Numbered from the stretch's first letter, positions 43,888 through 53,378 are shown. The stretch: 64,000 bases of DNA from Varunaivibrio sulfuroxidans (GCF_029318635.1 NZ_CP119676.1:2369001-2433000), one strand, 5' to 3'. Numbers and translations are program-made. The notes: generated by a model not told the origin, from the letters alone.

Positions 43888-45219
43888 ATGGTTTACCGGT
43901 CGGTAAGTCTGCGCTTGATCCTGGGGGCCAGTCTTTGGATAACGTTGACGCTGGCGCTTTCGGGCACGGTACTGGTCGGTCTGTTGCGCACCCAGGTCGA
44001 ACAGTCCTTCGACCGCATCCTCTTCGCCCATATCGAGGAATTGCTGGCGTTGAGCGACTTTGTGGACGGCAGGCTAAAAATGCGCCGCCATCCCGCCGAC
44101 CCCGAATACAACCGGCCGCTGTCGGGGTGGTATTGGGAGGTGGTTTCCAACGGTCGAATTCTCGACCGGTCCCGCTCGTTGTGGGATCAGGTGCTGCCTG
44201 AGATGACCCCGCCGTCACGTGGGCAGCGCATCGGGGTGACTATTGCGGGACTGCGCGACAAGCACGTTCGCCTTGTCGCCGAAACGTTTAGTCTGCCCGG
44301 CGCCCCGCACGAGGTGACGATTTATGTGACCGGCCCTACAAAGGTGATCGACAAGGCGATCGGCGAGTTTACCGAAGCCCTCGTGACCGCCCTGCTTTTA
44401 CTCGGTTTCGGCCTGATCGTCGCCGTGTTCTTGCAGGTGCGCTACGGGCTGCGTCCGCTCAACTTGATGCGCCAAAAATTGGCGGCGGTGCACTGTGGCG
44501 CGGCGGACCGCTTGCAGGGACGCTTTCCCATGGAGGTGCAGCCTCTGGTCGATGATTTGAACGGTCTGTTGGCGCATAACGCCAAGGTGATCGAGCGGGC
44601 GCGCACCCAGGCCGGCAATCTGGCGCACGCCTTGAAAACGCCGTTGGCGGTTCTGGCCAACGAGGCCGACCACCTGCCGGAGGAACCTCGCCATGCGATT
44701 TGGCTGCAAACCAGCTTGATGTCGGACTTGATTGACCGCCATCTGACCCGTGCGCGCGCCGCCGGGTCGCGGGGCGTCGCTGGCGCGCGCGCCGATATCG
44801 AAGGCTTGGCGCAAGGGCTGGCGCGTACCTTGAAGCGGATATACGAGCGGCGCGACATCGACGTTGCCGTGGAGGAAATGGGCGGCCTGTCCTTTCAAGG
44901 AGAGAGCCAGGATCTCGAAGAAATGCTCGGCAATTTGATGGACAACGCCTGCAAGTGGGCGGAGCATCTGGTGGTGGTCAGCGCCCGCAAGGATGGCGAT
45001 CTCCTTGTGATCTCGGTGGACGACGATGGGCCGGGAATCCCCGCCGAATATCGCGCCCGTGCGCTCGATCGCGGCCACCGATTGGACGAAAGCAAGCCGG
45101 GTAGCGGCCTGGGGCTGTCGATCGTTCTCGACATGGCCGAACTGTATGGCGGACGATTGGAGTTGGAGAGATCGTCCGCTGGCGGCCTGTCGGCGCGCCT
45201 GCATCTTCCCGCGGCGTGA
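43888..45219 (+). CDS. PhoQ-like sensor histidine kinase
   Basis: This 443-residue membrane kinase has a first helix (~8-32), a periplasmic sensor of about 130 residues containing WYWEVVSNGRILDRS, a second helix (~165-183), a HAMP-like linker, and H-box AHALKTPLAVL with His247. The ATPase has NLMDNACKWAE, DDDGPGIP and GSGLGLSIV. The HALKTPL variant is typical of PhoQ-type kinases. It forms a pair with the upstream regulator in the cytochrome operon; the signal is unknown. Confidence 0.92.
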   Translation: MVYRSVSLRLILGASLWITLTLALSGTVLVGLLRTQVEQSFDRILFAHIEELLALSDFVDGRLKMRRHPADPEYNRPLSGWYWEVVSNGRILDRSRSLWDQVLPEMTPPSRGQRIGVTIAGLRDKHVRLVAETFSLPGAPHEVTIYVTGPTKVIDKAIGEFTEALVTALLLLGFGLIVAVFLQVRYGLRPLNLMRQKLAAVHCGAADRLQGRFPMEVQPLVDDLNGLLAHNAKVIERARTQAGNLAHALKTPLAVLANEADHLPEEPRHAIWLQTSLMSDLIDRHLTRARAAGSRGVAGARADIEGLAQGLARTLKRIYERRDIDVAVEEMGGLSFQGESQDLEEMLGNLMDNACKWAEHLVVVSARKDGDLLVISVDDDGPGIPAEYRARALDRGHRLDESKPGSGLGLSIVLDMAELYGGRLELERSSAGGLSARLHLPAA

Positions 45220-45469
45220 TCAAAACCCAAGGGGTTCCGGTCGCGTGTCCTGGAGATGTTTTTTTCAATTATTTTATACTTGGGCTTGCCTTTTCGGGCG
45301 CGAATGCGCATAAAGCCGCGCAACGAAAGTATGCCCGTCATCGCGCCAAGGGGATTTTTCCTGCGCCGTGACGCCGGCAAACGCAATACCTTTAATCAAT
45401 ATCTTTGGTATTGCCACAGGAATATCGCCAAACGGCCCAGGGCCGTTGGGGAGGATCGAAGGGGAAACG

Positions 45470-46663
45470 ATGAGCACCTTTAAAACCATTGACGATCTTG
45501 ATGTTGCGGGAAAACGCGTGTTGCTGCGGGCCGATTTGAACGTGCCGATGCAAGATGGTCGGGTTTCCGACGCCACGCGCATCGAGAGGACCGCTCCGAC
45601 GATCCGAGACCTCACCGCGCGCGGGGCTCGGGTGATCGTTCTCGCCCATTTTGGTCGCCCTAAGGGGCGGATCGTTTCCGACCTTTCGCTAAAGCCGGTG
45701 GCCGAGGAAACCGCCCGTGTCCTGGGCGTGCCGGTCGCTTTCGCCCCAGACGCCATCGGTGACGGCGCCCGTGCGGTGGTCGCGGCGATGAAGGATGGCG
45801 ACGTCGCGATGCTCGAAAATGTACGCTTCCACGCCGAGGAAACCGAAAATGACGCCGGCTTCGCCAAGGCGCTGGCGGCATTGGGCGATATTTATGTCAA
45901 CGACGCGTTCTCGACCGCCCACCGCGCCCACGCCTCGACCGAGGCGCTGGCGCGTATTCTGCCCGCCGCCGCCGGACGGTTGATGCAAAGCGAGATGGAA
46001 GCCTTGGGCGGCGCTCTGGAAAATCCCCAAAAGCCGGTCGCCGCCGTGGTCGGCGGGGCCAAGGTATCGACCAAGATGGAGGTCCTCGGCAATCTGGCGA
46101 AGAAGGTCGATATGATCATCATCGGTGGCGGCATGGCGAACACCTTTTTGCTCGCCCAGGGGTACGATATAGGGGTTTCCCTGTGCGAAAAAGAGATGAC
46201 CGACGCGGCCTTGAAGATTATCGCCGACGCCAATGCCTCGGGCTGCGCGGTGGTCTTGCCGGTTGATTTGGTGGTGGCCAAGGAATTCAAAGCCGGCGCG
46301 GCCAATCGTGTGGTCGGCCTGGACGGCGTCGCCAGCGACGAAATGGCCCTCGATATCGGCCCCGCCTCGGTCGCGGAAATCGCAGCCAAGCTCGAAAGTT
46401 GCAAGACATTGGTCTGGAACGGCCCGTTCGGCGCGTTCGAAATCGAACCGTTCGACGCCGGCACCAATGCCGTCGCCCAGGCGGCGGCCCGCCTGACCAA
46501 GGCCGGTAAGCTACTTTCCGTCGCCGGTGGCGGGGATACGGTTTCGGCGCTGGCCCATGCCCGGGCGATCGATGATTTTTCATATGTCTCGACGGCGGGC
46601 GGTGCATTTTTGGAATGGTTGGAGGGGAAGACCCTTCCCGGCGTCGCCGTCTTGCAGGAGTGA
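45470..46663 (+). CDS. pgk: Phosphoglycerate kinase
   Basis: This 397-residue glycolytic/gluconeogenic kinase transfers phosphate between 1,3-bisphosphoglycerate and ADP. Signatures are RVLLRADLNVPM, LAHFGRPKG, LENVRFHAEE, NDAFSTAHRAHAS, VVGGAKVSTKM, IIGGGMANTFL, LVWNGPFGAFE and VAGGGDTVSAL. ATG 45470 follows AGGGGAAA; the frame extends upstream to 45368 without support. It stands alone between the cytochrome operon and a small gene. Confidence 0.97.
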   Translation: MSTFKTIDDLDVAGKRVLLRADLNVPMQDGRVSDATRIERTAPTIRDLTARGARVIVLAHFGRPKGRIVSDLSLKPVAEETARVLGVPVAFAPDAIGDGARAVVAAMKDGDVAMLENVRFHAEETENDAGFAKALAALGDIYVNDAFSTAHRAHASTEALARILPAAAGRLMQSEMEALGGALENPQKPVAAVVGGAKVSTKMEVLGNLAKKVDMIIIGGGMANTFLLAQGYDIGVSLCEKEMTDAALKIIADANASGCAVVLPVDLVVAKEFKAGAANRVVGLDGVASDEMALDIGPASVAEIAAKLESCKTLVWNGPFGAFEIEPFDAGTNAVAQAAARLTKAGKLLSVAGGGDTVSALAHARAIDDFSYVSTAGGAFLEWLEGKTLPGVAVLQE

Positions 46664-47007
46664 TTTCGGTTCCTTCTAGGGGCCGAAATCCGACGTCCGC
46701 ATCGGCCAAGGGGGAGGGCAATAAAGAGCCGGTTTGCGATATGCCCTCGCGATGTGTTACAATGACAGTCGGCGTGGCGAGAGCGGTGTAATATAGGGAC
46801 CGAGGGGTCGTCCCCGCCGGAAGCGCTGCGCAGGCGATCTTGAAAATATCGTTTGCGGCGCCTATATCGTGAAATGTACCCGTCCGATGCCATTGGTTTT
46901 GGCATGAAGTTTCGATAGATGGGGAAGATTTTGTGTATGCCTTTTTGATATGTGCCTTGGTGGGGTTTCGTGCCCGCGTGGGGCATTTTGGATAAGGAAA
47001 ACGGATA
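46664..47007. other. Intergenic region after pgk
   Basis: No gene is apparent in these 344 bases. ATTTCGG/CCGAAAT just after the pgk stop could form a weak hairpin without a T-run. The rest is a mix of AT-richer stretches (46850-46960) compatible with a promoter for the small gene at 47008. Confidence 0.4.
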
Positions 47008-47220
47008 ATGTCGGCAATAGGAGCAGGTTCGGCGTCGAATGTCAGCGCGGCCCTGGCGACTTTGAGCCAGACCGTCCAGCAGGAACACATCGCCGCCGCC
47101 GCGGTCGTGCAGTCCGCCAATGAGGCGGCGAAACAGACCCCCAAGGTCAGCGCGCCCGACCCGACGCAAAGCGTCCCCCGCGATACGAGCCGGGGAGATG
47201 TGGTGGACATCAAGGCCTAG
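47008..47220 (+). CDS. Small Ala/Gln-rich protein, possibly YjfB-like
   Basis: This 70-residue protein begins MSAIGAGSASNVSAALATLSQTVQQ with a helical Ala/Val/Gln core and a polar tail SVPRDTSRGDVVDIKA. The core recalls the short 'putative motility protein' YjfB family, but the match is only by look. AAGGAAAA precedes the start. Codon use matches neighbours. Function is unknown. Confidence 0.55.
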   Translation: MSAIGAGSASNVSAALATLSQTVQQEHIAAAAVVQSANEAAKQTPKVSAPDPTQSVPRDTSRGDVVDIKA

Positions 47221-47574
47221 ACCTAAGCAGGCCGTGTCGCGCGCGTGGCGTTCCAGGTGACGAGGTCCTGACCCTAGAGGTTTTTGGTGGGTTCCACAGG
47301 ATTTGCGGGCGCGGGCGGGAGTTTTTGGCGCGGGCCGTAGCGGCCCGCGTTGTCGCGCCGGTCGCCTCTCTTCTCGGTTATTAGGTATCGGTTATCAGGT
47401 ATCGATTGTCAGGCCTTCTTCCGATTGCGTCCGCGGGGGGCGATTGCGTCGTCGCCCTTTGGTCTCGCCGTCGCCTTTTGGTTAGGGGACGCGGTTTTGG
47501 CCGCCCGAGAACAAAGTCTTGCCCCCAAGAACAAAGTCTTGCCTAAGGGCGCTCTCAACGGTCAAACTGAGAAA
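47221..47574. other. Intergenic region with REP motif, hairpin and short duplications
   Basis: GCGTTCCAGGTGACGAGG followed by TCCTGACCCTAG (47247-47277) matches the REP-bearing block before 28263. CGCGGGCC-GTAGC-GGCCCGCG (47329-47349) is a perfect 8-bp hairpin. GGTTATTAGGTATC/GGTTATCAGGTATC (47377-47405) and AGAACAAAGTCTTGCC (two copies near 47507 and 47528) are direct duplications. No gene is supported, though a frame runs into the NUDIX gene from 47350. Confidence 0.55.
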
Positions 47575-48159
47575 ATGAATACGGATCGCCCCGAGCACGA
47601 CGCCGAGACGGCCCCTGACTCGCCCCCTTCTCCTCGGGCGCGAGAGGGCGGCGGACCTCTCGTGGAAACGATTCCCGAGGGTGATAACCGTGCGCGCTTG
47701 GTCTGTCCCGACTGTGGCTATATCGAATATGCCAACCCCAAGGTTGTCGTTGGCGCGGTGTGTGTTTGGGAGGAAAAAATTCTCCTCTGCCGGCGCGCCA
47801 TCGCGCCTAGGATCGGCTATTGGACGATCCCCGCGGGGTATATGGAACTCAACGAAAGCACGACGGACGGGGCGGTGCGCGAGGTCCGTGAAGAAGCCTG
47901 TACGCGTATCCTGGTGGATGGTCTTGTCGGCATATACGAAATTCCCCATATCAGCCAAGTCCATGTCATCCACCGCGCCCGATTGAGTGAGCCGGTCTTC
48001 GCCCCCGGGATTGAAAGTCAGGAGGTGGCGTTGTTCGCCTGGGCGGATATTCCCTGGGATGCGCTGGCGTTTCCATCCAACACCTGGGCGCTGGAACGTT
48101 TTCGCGAGGGCGGCGGTCCGGTTCTGTATACCGCTAAGGATGTCGTCACGCTGGATTGA
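47575..48159 (+). CDS. NUDIX hydrolase
   Basis: This 194-residue protein has a Nudix box beginning GYMELNESTTDGAVREVREE followed by ACTRI, which fits G-x5-E-x7-REUxEE. An N-terminal CPDCGYIEYANPK segment is the zinc-ribbon-like lead-in of the NudC-related group. It would hydrolyse a nucleoside diphosphate-linked substrate. The first ~30 residues are disordered (Pro/Glu/Asp). ATG 47575 was chosen over 47350 because the upstream part spans the duplicated sequences and has no homology feel. Confidence 0.9.
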   Translation: MNTDRPEHDAETAPDSPPSPRAREGGGPLVETIPEGDNRARLVCPDCGYIEYANPKVVVGAVCVWEEKILLCRRAIAPRIGYWTIPAGYMELNESTTDGAVREVREEACTRILVDGLVGIYEIPHISQVHVIHRARLSEPVFAPGIESQEVALFAWADIPWDALAFPSNTWALERFREGGGPVLYTAKDVVTLD

Positions 48160-48328
48160 ACCGCCGGATGGAATTTTTTGTGGCGCTATGGCGGTGGGGA
48201 AACTATGTAAACGAGACGCTTGGTGAAAAAATGACGTGGCGCGCGATAAACACCCGGAAAAATAACAGCGATGCAATGACGACGACGCATTGAGAAACGT
48301 TTAACTTTCTTAAGGCACACTTCGAGGT

Positions 48329-48628
48329 ATGATGGACATCAAGCGGACCGTTTCCGAAAATCTAGGCGCACGCCCGGGGGCGCACGCCCGTTTGGGCGGT
48401 GCGCCTCGGCAAACGAAAGGGGCCGCCGTTCCCGGCGTCCAACGGTCTTCGGCGCAACCCGAAAGCTATCAACTCGCCCGGGATGCTGGTGCGCGCGCCA
48501 GGGTTTTTCACACCCCGGAAACGCCCCAAAATACGGCTTCCCTGGCCCGGCTCGACCGGATTTTGTCGTCCGGTCAACCCCTGCGCGGCGACGTGCCCCG
48601 GGGATATTACCTCAATATCGTCGTCTAA
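48329..48628 (+). CDS. Small conserved hypothetical protein
   Basis: This 99-residue protein has a low-complexity first half (Arg/Ala/Gly/Pro) and a conserved-looking C-terminus, RLDRILSSGQPLRGDVPRG followed by YYLNIVV, which I associate with short alphaproteobacterial proteins of unknown role. GAGG precedes the ATG pair at 48329/48332. It lies between the NUDIX gene and another small gene on the same strand. Confidence 0.6.
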   Translation: MMDIKRTVSENLGARPGAHARLGGAPRQTKGAAVPGVQRSSAQPESYQLARDAGARARVFHTPETPQNTASLARLDRILSSGQPLRGDVPRGYYLNIVV

Positions 48629-48721
48629 CCGATCGCCGAAGGGTTGCCGCGCGCCTGAAACGGGGCGGTGGCCTCGCCACGCCCACAGTGACGCGACGTG
48701 CTACAGAGTAAGGAATGATAC

Positions 48722-48967
48722 ATGACCACACACGCTCAAATCGCGGCGAATTTGCTGCGCAACGCCGCTACGTTTTTTCGTGATATCGGAGGGCAAAATC
48801 CAGCGCTTGGCGAGCAAATGGGGATGAACGCGCAAACCTACGATGCGGTTGCCGATCTGGTTGAAAGAGATCCCATGGGTGTGATGGGAACGCCCGGCGA
48901 TTCCGACACGGGACCCGATTCCGGCGCGCCCGAAAAGACAGACGGGCCGGACACCCCGTCGGCGTGA
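48722..48967 (+). CDS. Small conserved hypothetical protein
   Basis: This 81-residue protein has a helical N-terminus (AQIAANLLRNAATFFRDIG) followed by YDAVADLVERDPMG and an acidic Asp/Pro/Gly tail. Short proteins with a LLR-A-FFR...DLVERDP pattern are found in Rhodospirillales, to my recollection, without known function. AAGGAATG precedes the ATG. It is convergent with ftsY. Confidence 0.65.
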   Translation: MTTHAQIAANLLRNAATFFRDIGGQNPALGEQMGMNAQTYDAVADLVERDPMGVMGTPGDSDTGPDSGAPEKTDGPDTPSA

Positions 48968-49022
48968 TTTCCCCGAGGTACAGCCCCGGCGCCCCGCTTG
49001 AAAGTCTCGAACATCCCGCGGT

Positions 49023-49937
49023 TTAGAGGCCGACAAGCGAGCGGGCGAAACTTACCCCATCGAAGGGGCGCAGGTCGTCGGCGCCCTCGCCGACGCCGAT
49101 GGCGACGATCGGCACGGCGTATTTTTGCGCCAGCGCCACCACCACGCCGCCCTTGGCGGTGCCGTCCAGTTTGGTCATCACCAGGGCGGATAGAGGCGCG
49201 ACCTTGTTGAAGGTTTCGACCTGGGAATGGGCGTTTTGTCCGACGGTGGCGTCGAGGACGAGAACCGTGTCATGAGGCGCGCTGGGATCGACCTTGCGGA
49301 TCACGCGGACGATTTTGTCCAGTTCGTCCATCAGGTGGCTTTTGTTCTGCAGTCGCCCCGCGGTGTCGATCAACAAGACGTCCATCCCCTGTTCGCGGGC
49401 GCTTTTCACGGCGTCGAACGCGAGGCCCGCCGCGTCGGCCCCGATATCGCGGGCGATCACCGGACAGCCGGTGCGTTCTCCCCAGACCTGGAGTTGTTCG
49501 ACGGCGGCGGCGCGAAAGGTGTCGCCGGCGGCGAGCATGACCCGTAGGCCACGTTCGCTGAACTGTTTGGCGAGCTTGCCGATGGTCGTCGTCTTGCCGC
49601 TGCCGTTGACGCCGCACATTAAAATCACATGGGGGGCGTGGCTTGGGTCGATCTCGATCGGTCGGGCCACCGGATGCAGGATTTCGGCGATGTGTTCGGC
49701 CAGCGCGGTTTGCACTTCTTCGGGGCTGACGTCCTGATCGAACCGGTTCTTGGCGATTTGCGCGCTAAGGCGGGTGGCGTTTTCGACGCCGATATCGGTG
49801 GCGATGAGCAACTCTTCGAGATCTTCCAGCGCGGTTTTGTCCAACGGGCGCTTGGTGAACAGATCGACGATGCCGCCCGACAGCTTGGACGACGTTTTAT
49901 TCAATCCGTGTTTCAGGCGGGAAAACCAACCGCTCAT
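49023..49937 (-). CDS. ftsY: Signal recognition particle receptor FtsY
   Basis: This 304-residue SRP GTPase receptor has an N-terminal helical domain followed by G1 ([15 protein letters not shown]), the insertion-box region [15 protein letters not shown]3 ([13 protein letters not shown]), G4 ([10 protein letters not shown]) and the C-terminal [13 protein letters not shown]. The acidic A domain is short, as is common in alphaproteobacteria. It overlaps mtaB by four bases (ATGA at 49934). Its partner Ffh lies 4 kb to the right. Confidence 0.97.
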   Translation of the reverse strand: MSGWFSRLKHGLNKTSSKLSGGIVDLFTKRPLDKTALEDLEELLIATDIGVENATRLSAQIAKNRFDQDVSPEEVQTALAEHIAEILHPVARPIEIDPSHAPHVILMCGVNGSGKTTTIGKLAKQFSERGLRVMLAAGDTFRAAAVEQLQVWGERTGCPVIARDIGADAAGLAFDAVKSAREQGMDVLLIDTAGRLQNKSHLMDELDKIVRVIRKVDPSAPHDTVLVLDATVGQNAHSQVETFNKVAPLSALVMTKLDGTAKGGVVVALAQKYAVPIVAIGVGEGADDLRPFDGVSFARSLVGL

Positions 49938-51181
49938 GGCGTCTCCTTTGCGATCAGGGCGTCGTCATCGAAATTGACGATGCGCAGGGTGTGGACGGTT
50001 CCCGGACGTAGCCGTCGATCGACCCTTACCGGGGCGAAATGGTCGGTGTGGCCGAAGCCGTTTTTTTCGACGAGGACGTTCACGTCGGCGTTGGCGAAGC
50101 GTTGCAAAAAACGCCGCCGGGCCAGGGTGCCTGCTTCGCGCAGGCGGCGCGCGCGATCTTTGATGTCGGCGGGGGCGACCTGAGGCATTTTTGCCGCCGG
50201 CGCGCCCGAACGCGGAGAAAAGGGAAAGACATGCAGCAGGTCGAGACCGAAGGCCTCCACCGCGTTCAGAGTGTTGGCGAACATGACGTCGGTTTCCGTC
50301 GGAAAGCCCGCGATCAGGTCGGCGCCAATGGCGATATCGGGGCGATAATGGCGGAGCAAGGAGATGGCGTCCACGGCCTGGGCGCGGCTGTGGCGGCGCT
50401 TCATCCGTTTCAAGATCATGTCGTCGCAGGCCTGGAGGCTAAGGTGGACATGGGGCATCATTCGTGCGTCCTCGGCGAACAAGCGCGCCAGATCGTCGTC
50501 GATGCCGTCCGGGTCCAGAGAACTGAGGCGCAGCCGCTTTAGGCTGGGAACGTCGTGCAAAATTGTGCGCACCAAGTGCGCCAGGGTCGGGCCGTTATCC
50601 CGTTCGGCGCCATAGGATGAGATGTCAACGCCGGTCAGCACCACCTCTTGGTGGCCGCCGGCGGCCAGCAGGCGCACCTGTTCGACGATCCGCGCGGCAT
50701 CGACCGCACGGTTGGGGCCTCGGGCGAAGGGAATGATGCAAAATGTGCAACGGTGATCGCAGCCCTGTTGAATTTGCACGAAGGCGCGGGTGCGCCCCTC
50801 GATACCGCTGACCAACGGACCGCCGGCCACCTCGTCGGCCATGATGTCGGACACCGCGACGCCGGTGGCGTCGTTGCCGAGTAAGGTGGCGTGGCTCAAT
50901 TTTTCACGGTTGCCGACGACACGATCGACTTCGGCCATGTCGGCGAAGGTTTCAGGGGAAAGCTGCGCCGCGCATCCGGTGACGATGATCTTGGCGTCGG
51001 GGCGTTCGCGGCGAATTTTACGAATGGTTTGGCGGGCTTGGCGTTCGGCTTCGCGGGTGACGGCGCAAGTGTTGACGATGACGGTGTCGCGCGCGCCGCC
51101 CCTGCGCGCCTGATCGCGCATCATTTCCGATTCCAACGTGTTTAGGCGGCAGCCCAGGGTAATGACTTCGGGTTCGACCAT
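49934..51181 (-). CDS. mtaB: tRNA t6A37 methylthiotransferase MtaB
   Basis: This 415-residue radical-SAM enzyme adds the methylthio group to t6A37 of tRNA. The N-terminal MTTase domain has ITLGCRLNTLESE, VNTCAVTREAERQ and TGCAAQ, holding three auxiliary-cluster cysteines. The radical-SAM motif is CDHRCTFC. A TRAM-like C-terminal domain ends the protein. ATG 51181 (MVEPEVITLGCRLN) is chosen; the frame continues upstream over dapF without conserved residues. It lies between dapF and ftsY in one operon. Confidence 0.94.
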   Translation of the reverse strand: MVEPEVITLGCRLNTLESEMMRDQARRGGARDTVIVNTCAVTREAERQARQTIRKIRRERPDAKIIVTGCAAQLSPETFADMAEVDRVVGNREKLSHATLLGNDATGVAVSDIMADEVAGGPLVSGIEGRTRAFVQIQQGCDHRCTFCIIPFARGPNRAVDAARIVEQVRLLAAGGHQEVVLTGVDISSYGAERDNGPTLAHLVRTILHDVPSLKRLRLSSLDPDGIDDDLARLFAEDARMMPHVHLSLQACDDMILKRMKRRHSRAQAVDAISLLRHYRPDIAIGADLIAGFPTETDVMFANTLNAVEAFGLDLLHVFPFSPRSGAPAAKMPQVAPADIKDRARRLREAGTLARRRFLQRFANADVNVLVEKNGFGHTDHFAPVRVDRRLRPGTVHTLRIVNFDDDALIAKETP

Positions 51182-51186
51182 GGCGC

Positions 51187-52053
51187 TTAGTCTTCGGCGG
51201 TGTCGGCAGGGGACGGGGCGGTCAACGAGGGGGCGAGCGCGCCATCGTAGCTGATCGCCACGGGGCCGGTCATTAAGACGTGGTCGTCGGCGCGCCACTC
51301 GATGACGAGGGGGCCGCCGTCAAGTAAAACTTCGGCCGTGCGCCCGGTCAATCCGCGTCGGGCGCAGGCGACGAGAGTTGCGCATGCCCCGGTGCCGCAG
51401 GCCTGGGTGATTCCCGCGCCGCGTTCCCACACGCGCAGGCGGATATGCGCGCGGTCGATCACCTGGGCGGCTTCGATATTGGCGCGTTCGGGAAACAGGG
51501 GGTGTTTTTCCAGAATCGGGCCGTGGGTGTCGAGATCGATCGCCGTGACGTCCGCGACGATAAATACGGCGTGAGGGTTGCCGACGTTGACCGCCACCGG
51601 ATCGCGTAGGGGGCCTGACGAAATGTTCAGGTGCGCCGTGTCGCGCTCTTCGTTTAGGGGAATGTCGCGCCAGCCAAGGCGGGCCGGTCCCATGTCCACC
51701 GTGATCGCGTCGCCCGGCGCGCGGTGGGCATGGAGATTACCCGCCCGGGTTTGTATGACGGCCTCGTCGCGCCCGGTCTCAAGCATGATCGCGGACGCGA
51801 TACAGCGCGTGGCGTTGCCGCAAGCGCCAACCTCACCGCCGTCGGCATTGTAAATGCGCATGAAAACATCGGCGTCTTGGGATGCCGTGTCCGGATTTTC
51901 CATGATAATCACCTGATCGCAGCCGACGCCGGTGCGCCGGTTGGCGATAGCGGCGATTTGCCGGGCGTCCAGGTCTAACAAGCGCGCGCGCGCATCGAAA
52001 ACGACGAAGTCGTTCCCTAGCCCGTGCATCTTGGTGAATGGTGTCGTCATCAT
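51187..52053 (-). CDS. dapF: Diaminopimelate epimerase
   Basis: This ~288-residue enzyme converts LL- to meso-diaminopimelate for lysine and peptidoglycan. The two catalytic cysteines are in GGEVGACGNATRC and TQACGTGACATL. The N-terminus FTKMHGLGNDFVVFD is canonical, placing the start at the ATG pair 52053/52050; a longer frame to 52179 lacks conservation. It is followed by mtaB after five bases. Confidence 0.96.
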   Translation of the reverse strand: MMTTPFTKMHGLGNDFVVFDARARLLDLDARQIAAIANRRTGVGCDQVIIMENPDTASQDADVFMRIYNADGGEVGACGNATRCIASAIMLETGRDEAVIQTRAGNLHAHRAPGDAITVDMGPARLGWRDIPLNEERDTAHLNISSGPLRDPVAVNVGNPHAVFIVADVTAIDLDTHGPILEKHPLFPERANIEAAQVIDRAHIRLRVWERGAGITQACGTGACATLVACARRGLTGRTAEVLLDGGPLVIEWRADDHVLMTGPVAISYDGALAPSLTAPSPADTAED

Positions 52054-52111
52054 GGGGCCTAATATGGCCGTATCGGGGCGAATGTCCATCTTTTTGCCGC
52101 GCGCGTCGCGT

Positions 52112-52807
52112 CTAGTCGGCGTCTTCACGGCGGGTGCGCAGGAAAGCGCGCATATGAAAAGCGGCCTGGGCCGATGCATAGCGGTGTTCTTTCCCCACCG
52201 GACACGCGCGCCGGGCGCGGCATCCCTCGTTCAGGCAATCGTGCCCATCGTCGGTTTTCAAATGCCGCGCGCAGGCGTCGTCGTCGTAGGCCTCCGCGGC
52301 GAAGGCATTGACCGGGCACGCCGAAAGACACGGTTTGGCGGCGCAGTCCCGGCATGTCGTCAACGGCGCGCTGGGGGGAGAGATGGTCAACCGCTGGGCA
52401 AACCCCAGCGCGCCGCGATAAGCATGCCAGGGCCCGAAGCGCGGATGGATCAACGTTCCGATCGGGCTTGGGGCGGCGCAATTGGCCGTGACGGCCCAAC
52501 GTTGGAAGGGAAAATAGGGCGGTCCGTCGAAGGGAAAAAAGGCCTCGGCGTTGAAGGCGGCGGCCAGGGGAGTGATGACCCGGCGCGTCCATCGGTCGAG
52601 AGCGTCGTCTTCTTCGCGGCGCCGGGCGGTGAAGATGGGCCAGAACGCGGCGCCGCCGTTGCCGATCAAGACAATGGTCCGCACCGTCGTGAGAGAGGAG
52701 GGGGCGTTCGCCGCCGTGGGGTGAAAAGCGCCCATGACGCGCAGCCCCGAGGGGACCAGCGCCCGGTCGATCGCGGTGATGTCGGAAGGCGGCGGTGGAG
52801 GGGTCAT
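52112..52807 (-). CDS. Ferredoxin-like 4Fe-4S protein (QueG C-terminal-like)
   Basis: This 231-residue protein has two cysteine groups near the C-terminus: CRDCAAKPCLSACPVNAF and CLNEGCRARRACPVG. The arrangement resembles the ferredoxin half of epoxyqueuosine reductase but lacks its corrinoid-binding part. The N-terminal ~140 residues (VRTIVLIGNGGAAFWPIF) have a mixed alpha/beta character. It is likely an electron-transfer or small redox enzyme; the partner is unknown. It is upstream of dapF on the same strand. Confidence 0.8.
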   Translation of the reverse strand: MTPPPPPSDITAIDRALVPSGLRVMGAFHPTAANAPSSLTTVRTIVLIGNGGAAFWPIFTARRREEDDALDRWTRRVITPLAAAFNAEAFFPFDGPPYFPFQRWAVTANCAAPSPIGTLIHPRFGPWHAYRGALGFAQRLTISPPSAPLTTCRDCAAKPCLSACPVNAFAAEAYDDDACARHLKTDDGHDCLNEGCRARRACPVGKEHRYASAQAAFHMRAFLRTRREDAD

Positions 52808-52883
52808 CGAGGAATGTTCCTGTCAAGCGCGGCGCCGGGCGCCCGGTTCCTCTTGTGCGTCGTCGCAGGGGAAGCGTTCTGTC

Positions 52884-53378
52884 TCAATCCTCGGCGAGAA
52901 GCTGTATCATTTCAAGAATTTCATGGCGGGCGTTATCGTCGATGCTCAAGAACGCCTCCAGCAATTCGCCAATTTCCTCATGTTCGTCGGCGGGCAAATC
53001 AATTTGCGGGTCTTCGAAAAAATAACCGGGATCGACGTTCAAGGCCAAGGCGAGGCGGGCCAGGAGTCCCGGCGATATGCCGATCTGCGCATTTTCCACG
53101 GCGTCGACCGTTCCCGCGGGAAGGCCGCCGATACGGTCGAGTTCGGGACAACTGAATTTCAGCGCGGCGCGGCGCTGGGCGATGCGCTTGCGGACGCCGG
53201 AATCGAGAAGCGCGTCCCGCAAAACTGCCGTGTCCGCGGCCTCTCTCGCGGAATCATGATCGGGGGGGGCGATGTGCGTTTTTATCGCGTTCGAAGACGA
53301 GGACGCGCGGGAGGGGGCGGTTTTGACCAGACGGGGAGTAGGCGGGGACTTGGGAATATCGCTTGGGTGCGACGCCAT
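52884..53378 (-). CDS. Helix-turn-helix regulator (XRE-like)
   Basis: This 164-residue protein has a ~60-residue disordered lead and an XRE-type HTH (~68-125: VRKRIAQRRAALKFSCPELDR, then AGTVDAVENAQIGISPGLL). A helical acidic C-terminus with LLEAFLSIDDNARHEILEMIQ follows, of the type seen in alphaproteobacterial XRE proteins. ATG 53378 is preferred to the GTG at 53387. It is the first of two XRE genes in tandem on the minus strand. Confidence 0.8.
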   Translation of the reverse strand: MASHPSDIPKSPPTPRLVKTAPSRASSSSNAIKTHIAPPDHDSAREAADTAVLRDALLDSGVRKRIAQRRAALKFSCPELDRIGGLPAGTVDAVENAQIGISPGLLARLALALNVDPGYFFEDPQIDLPADEHEEIGELLEAFLSIDDNARHEILEMIQLLAED

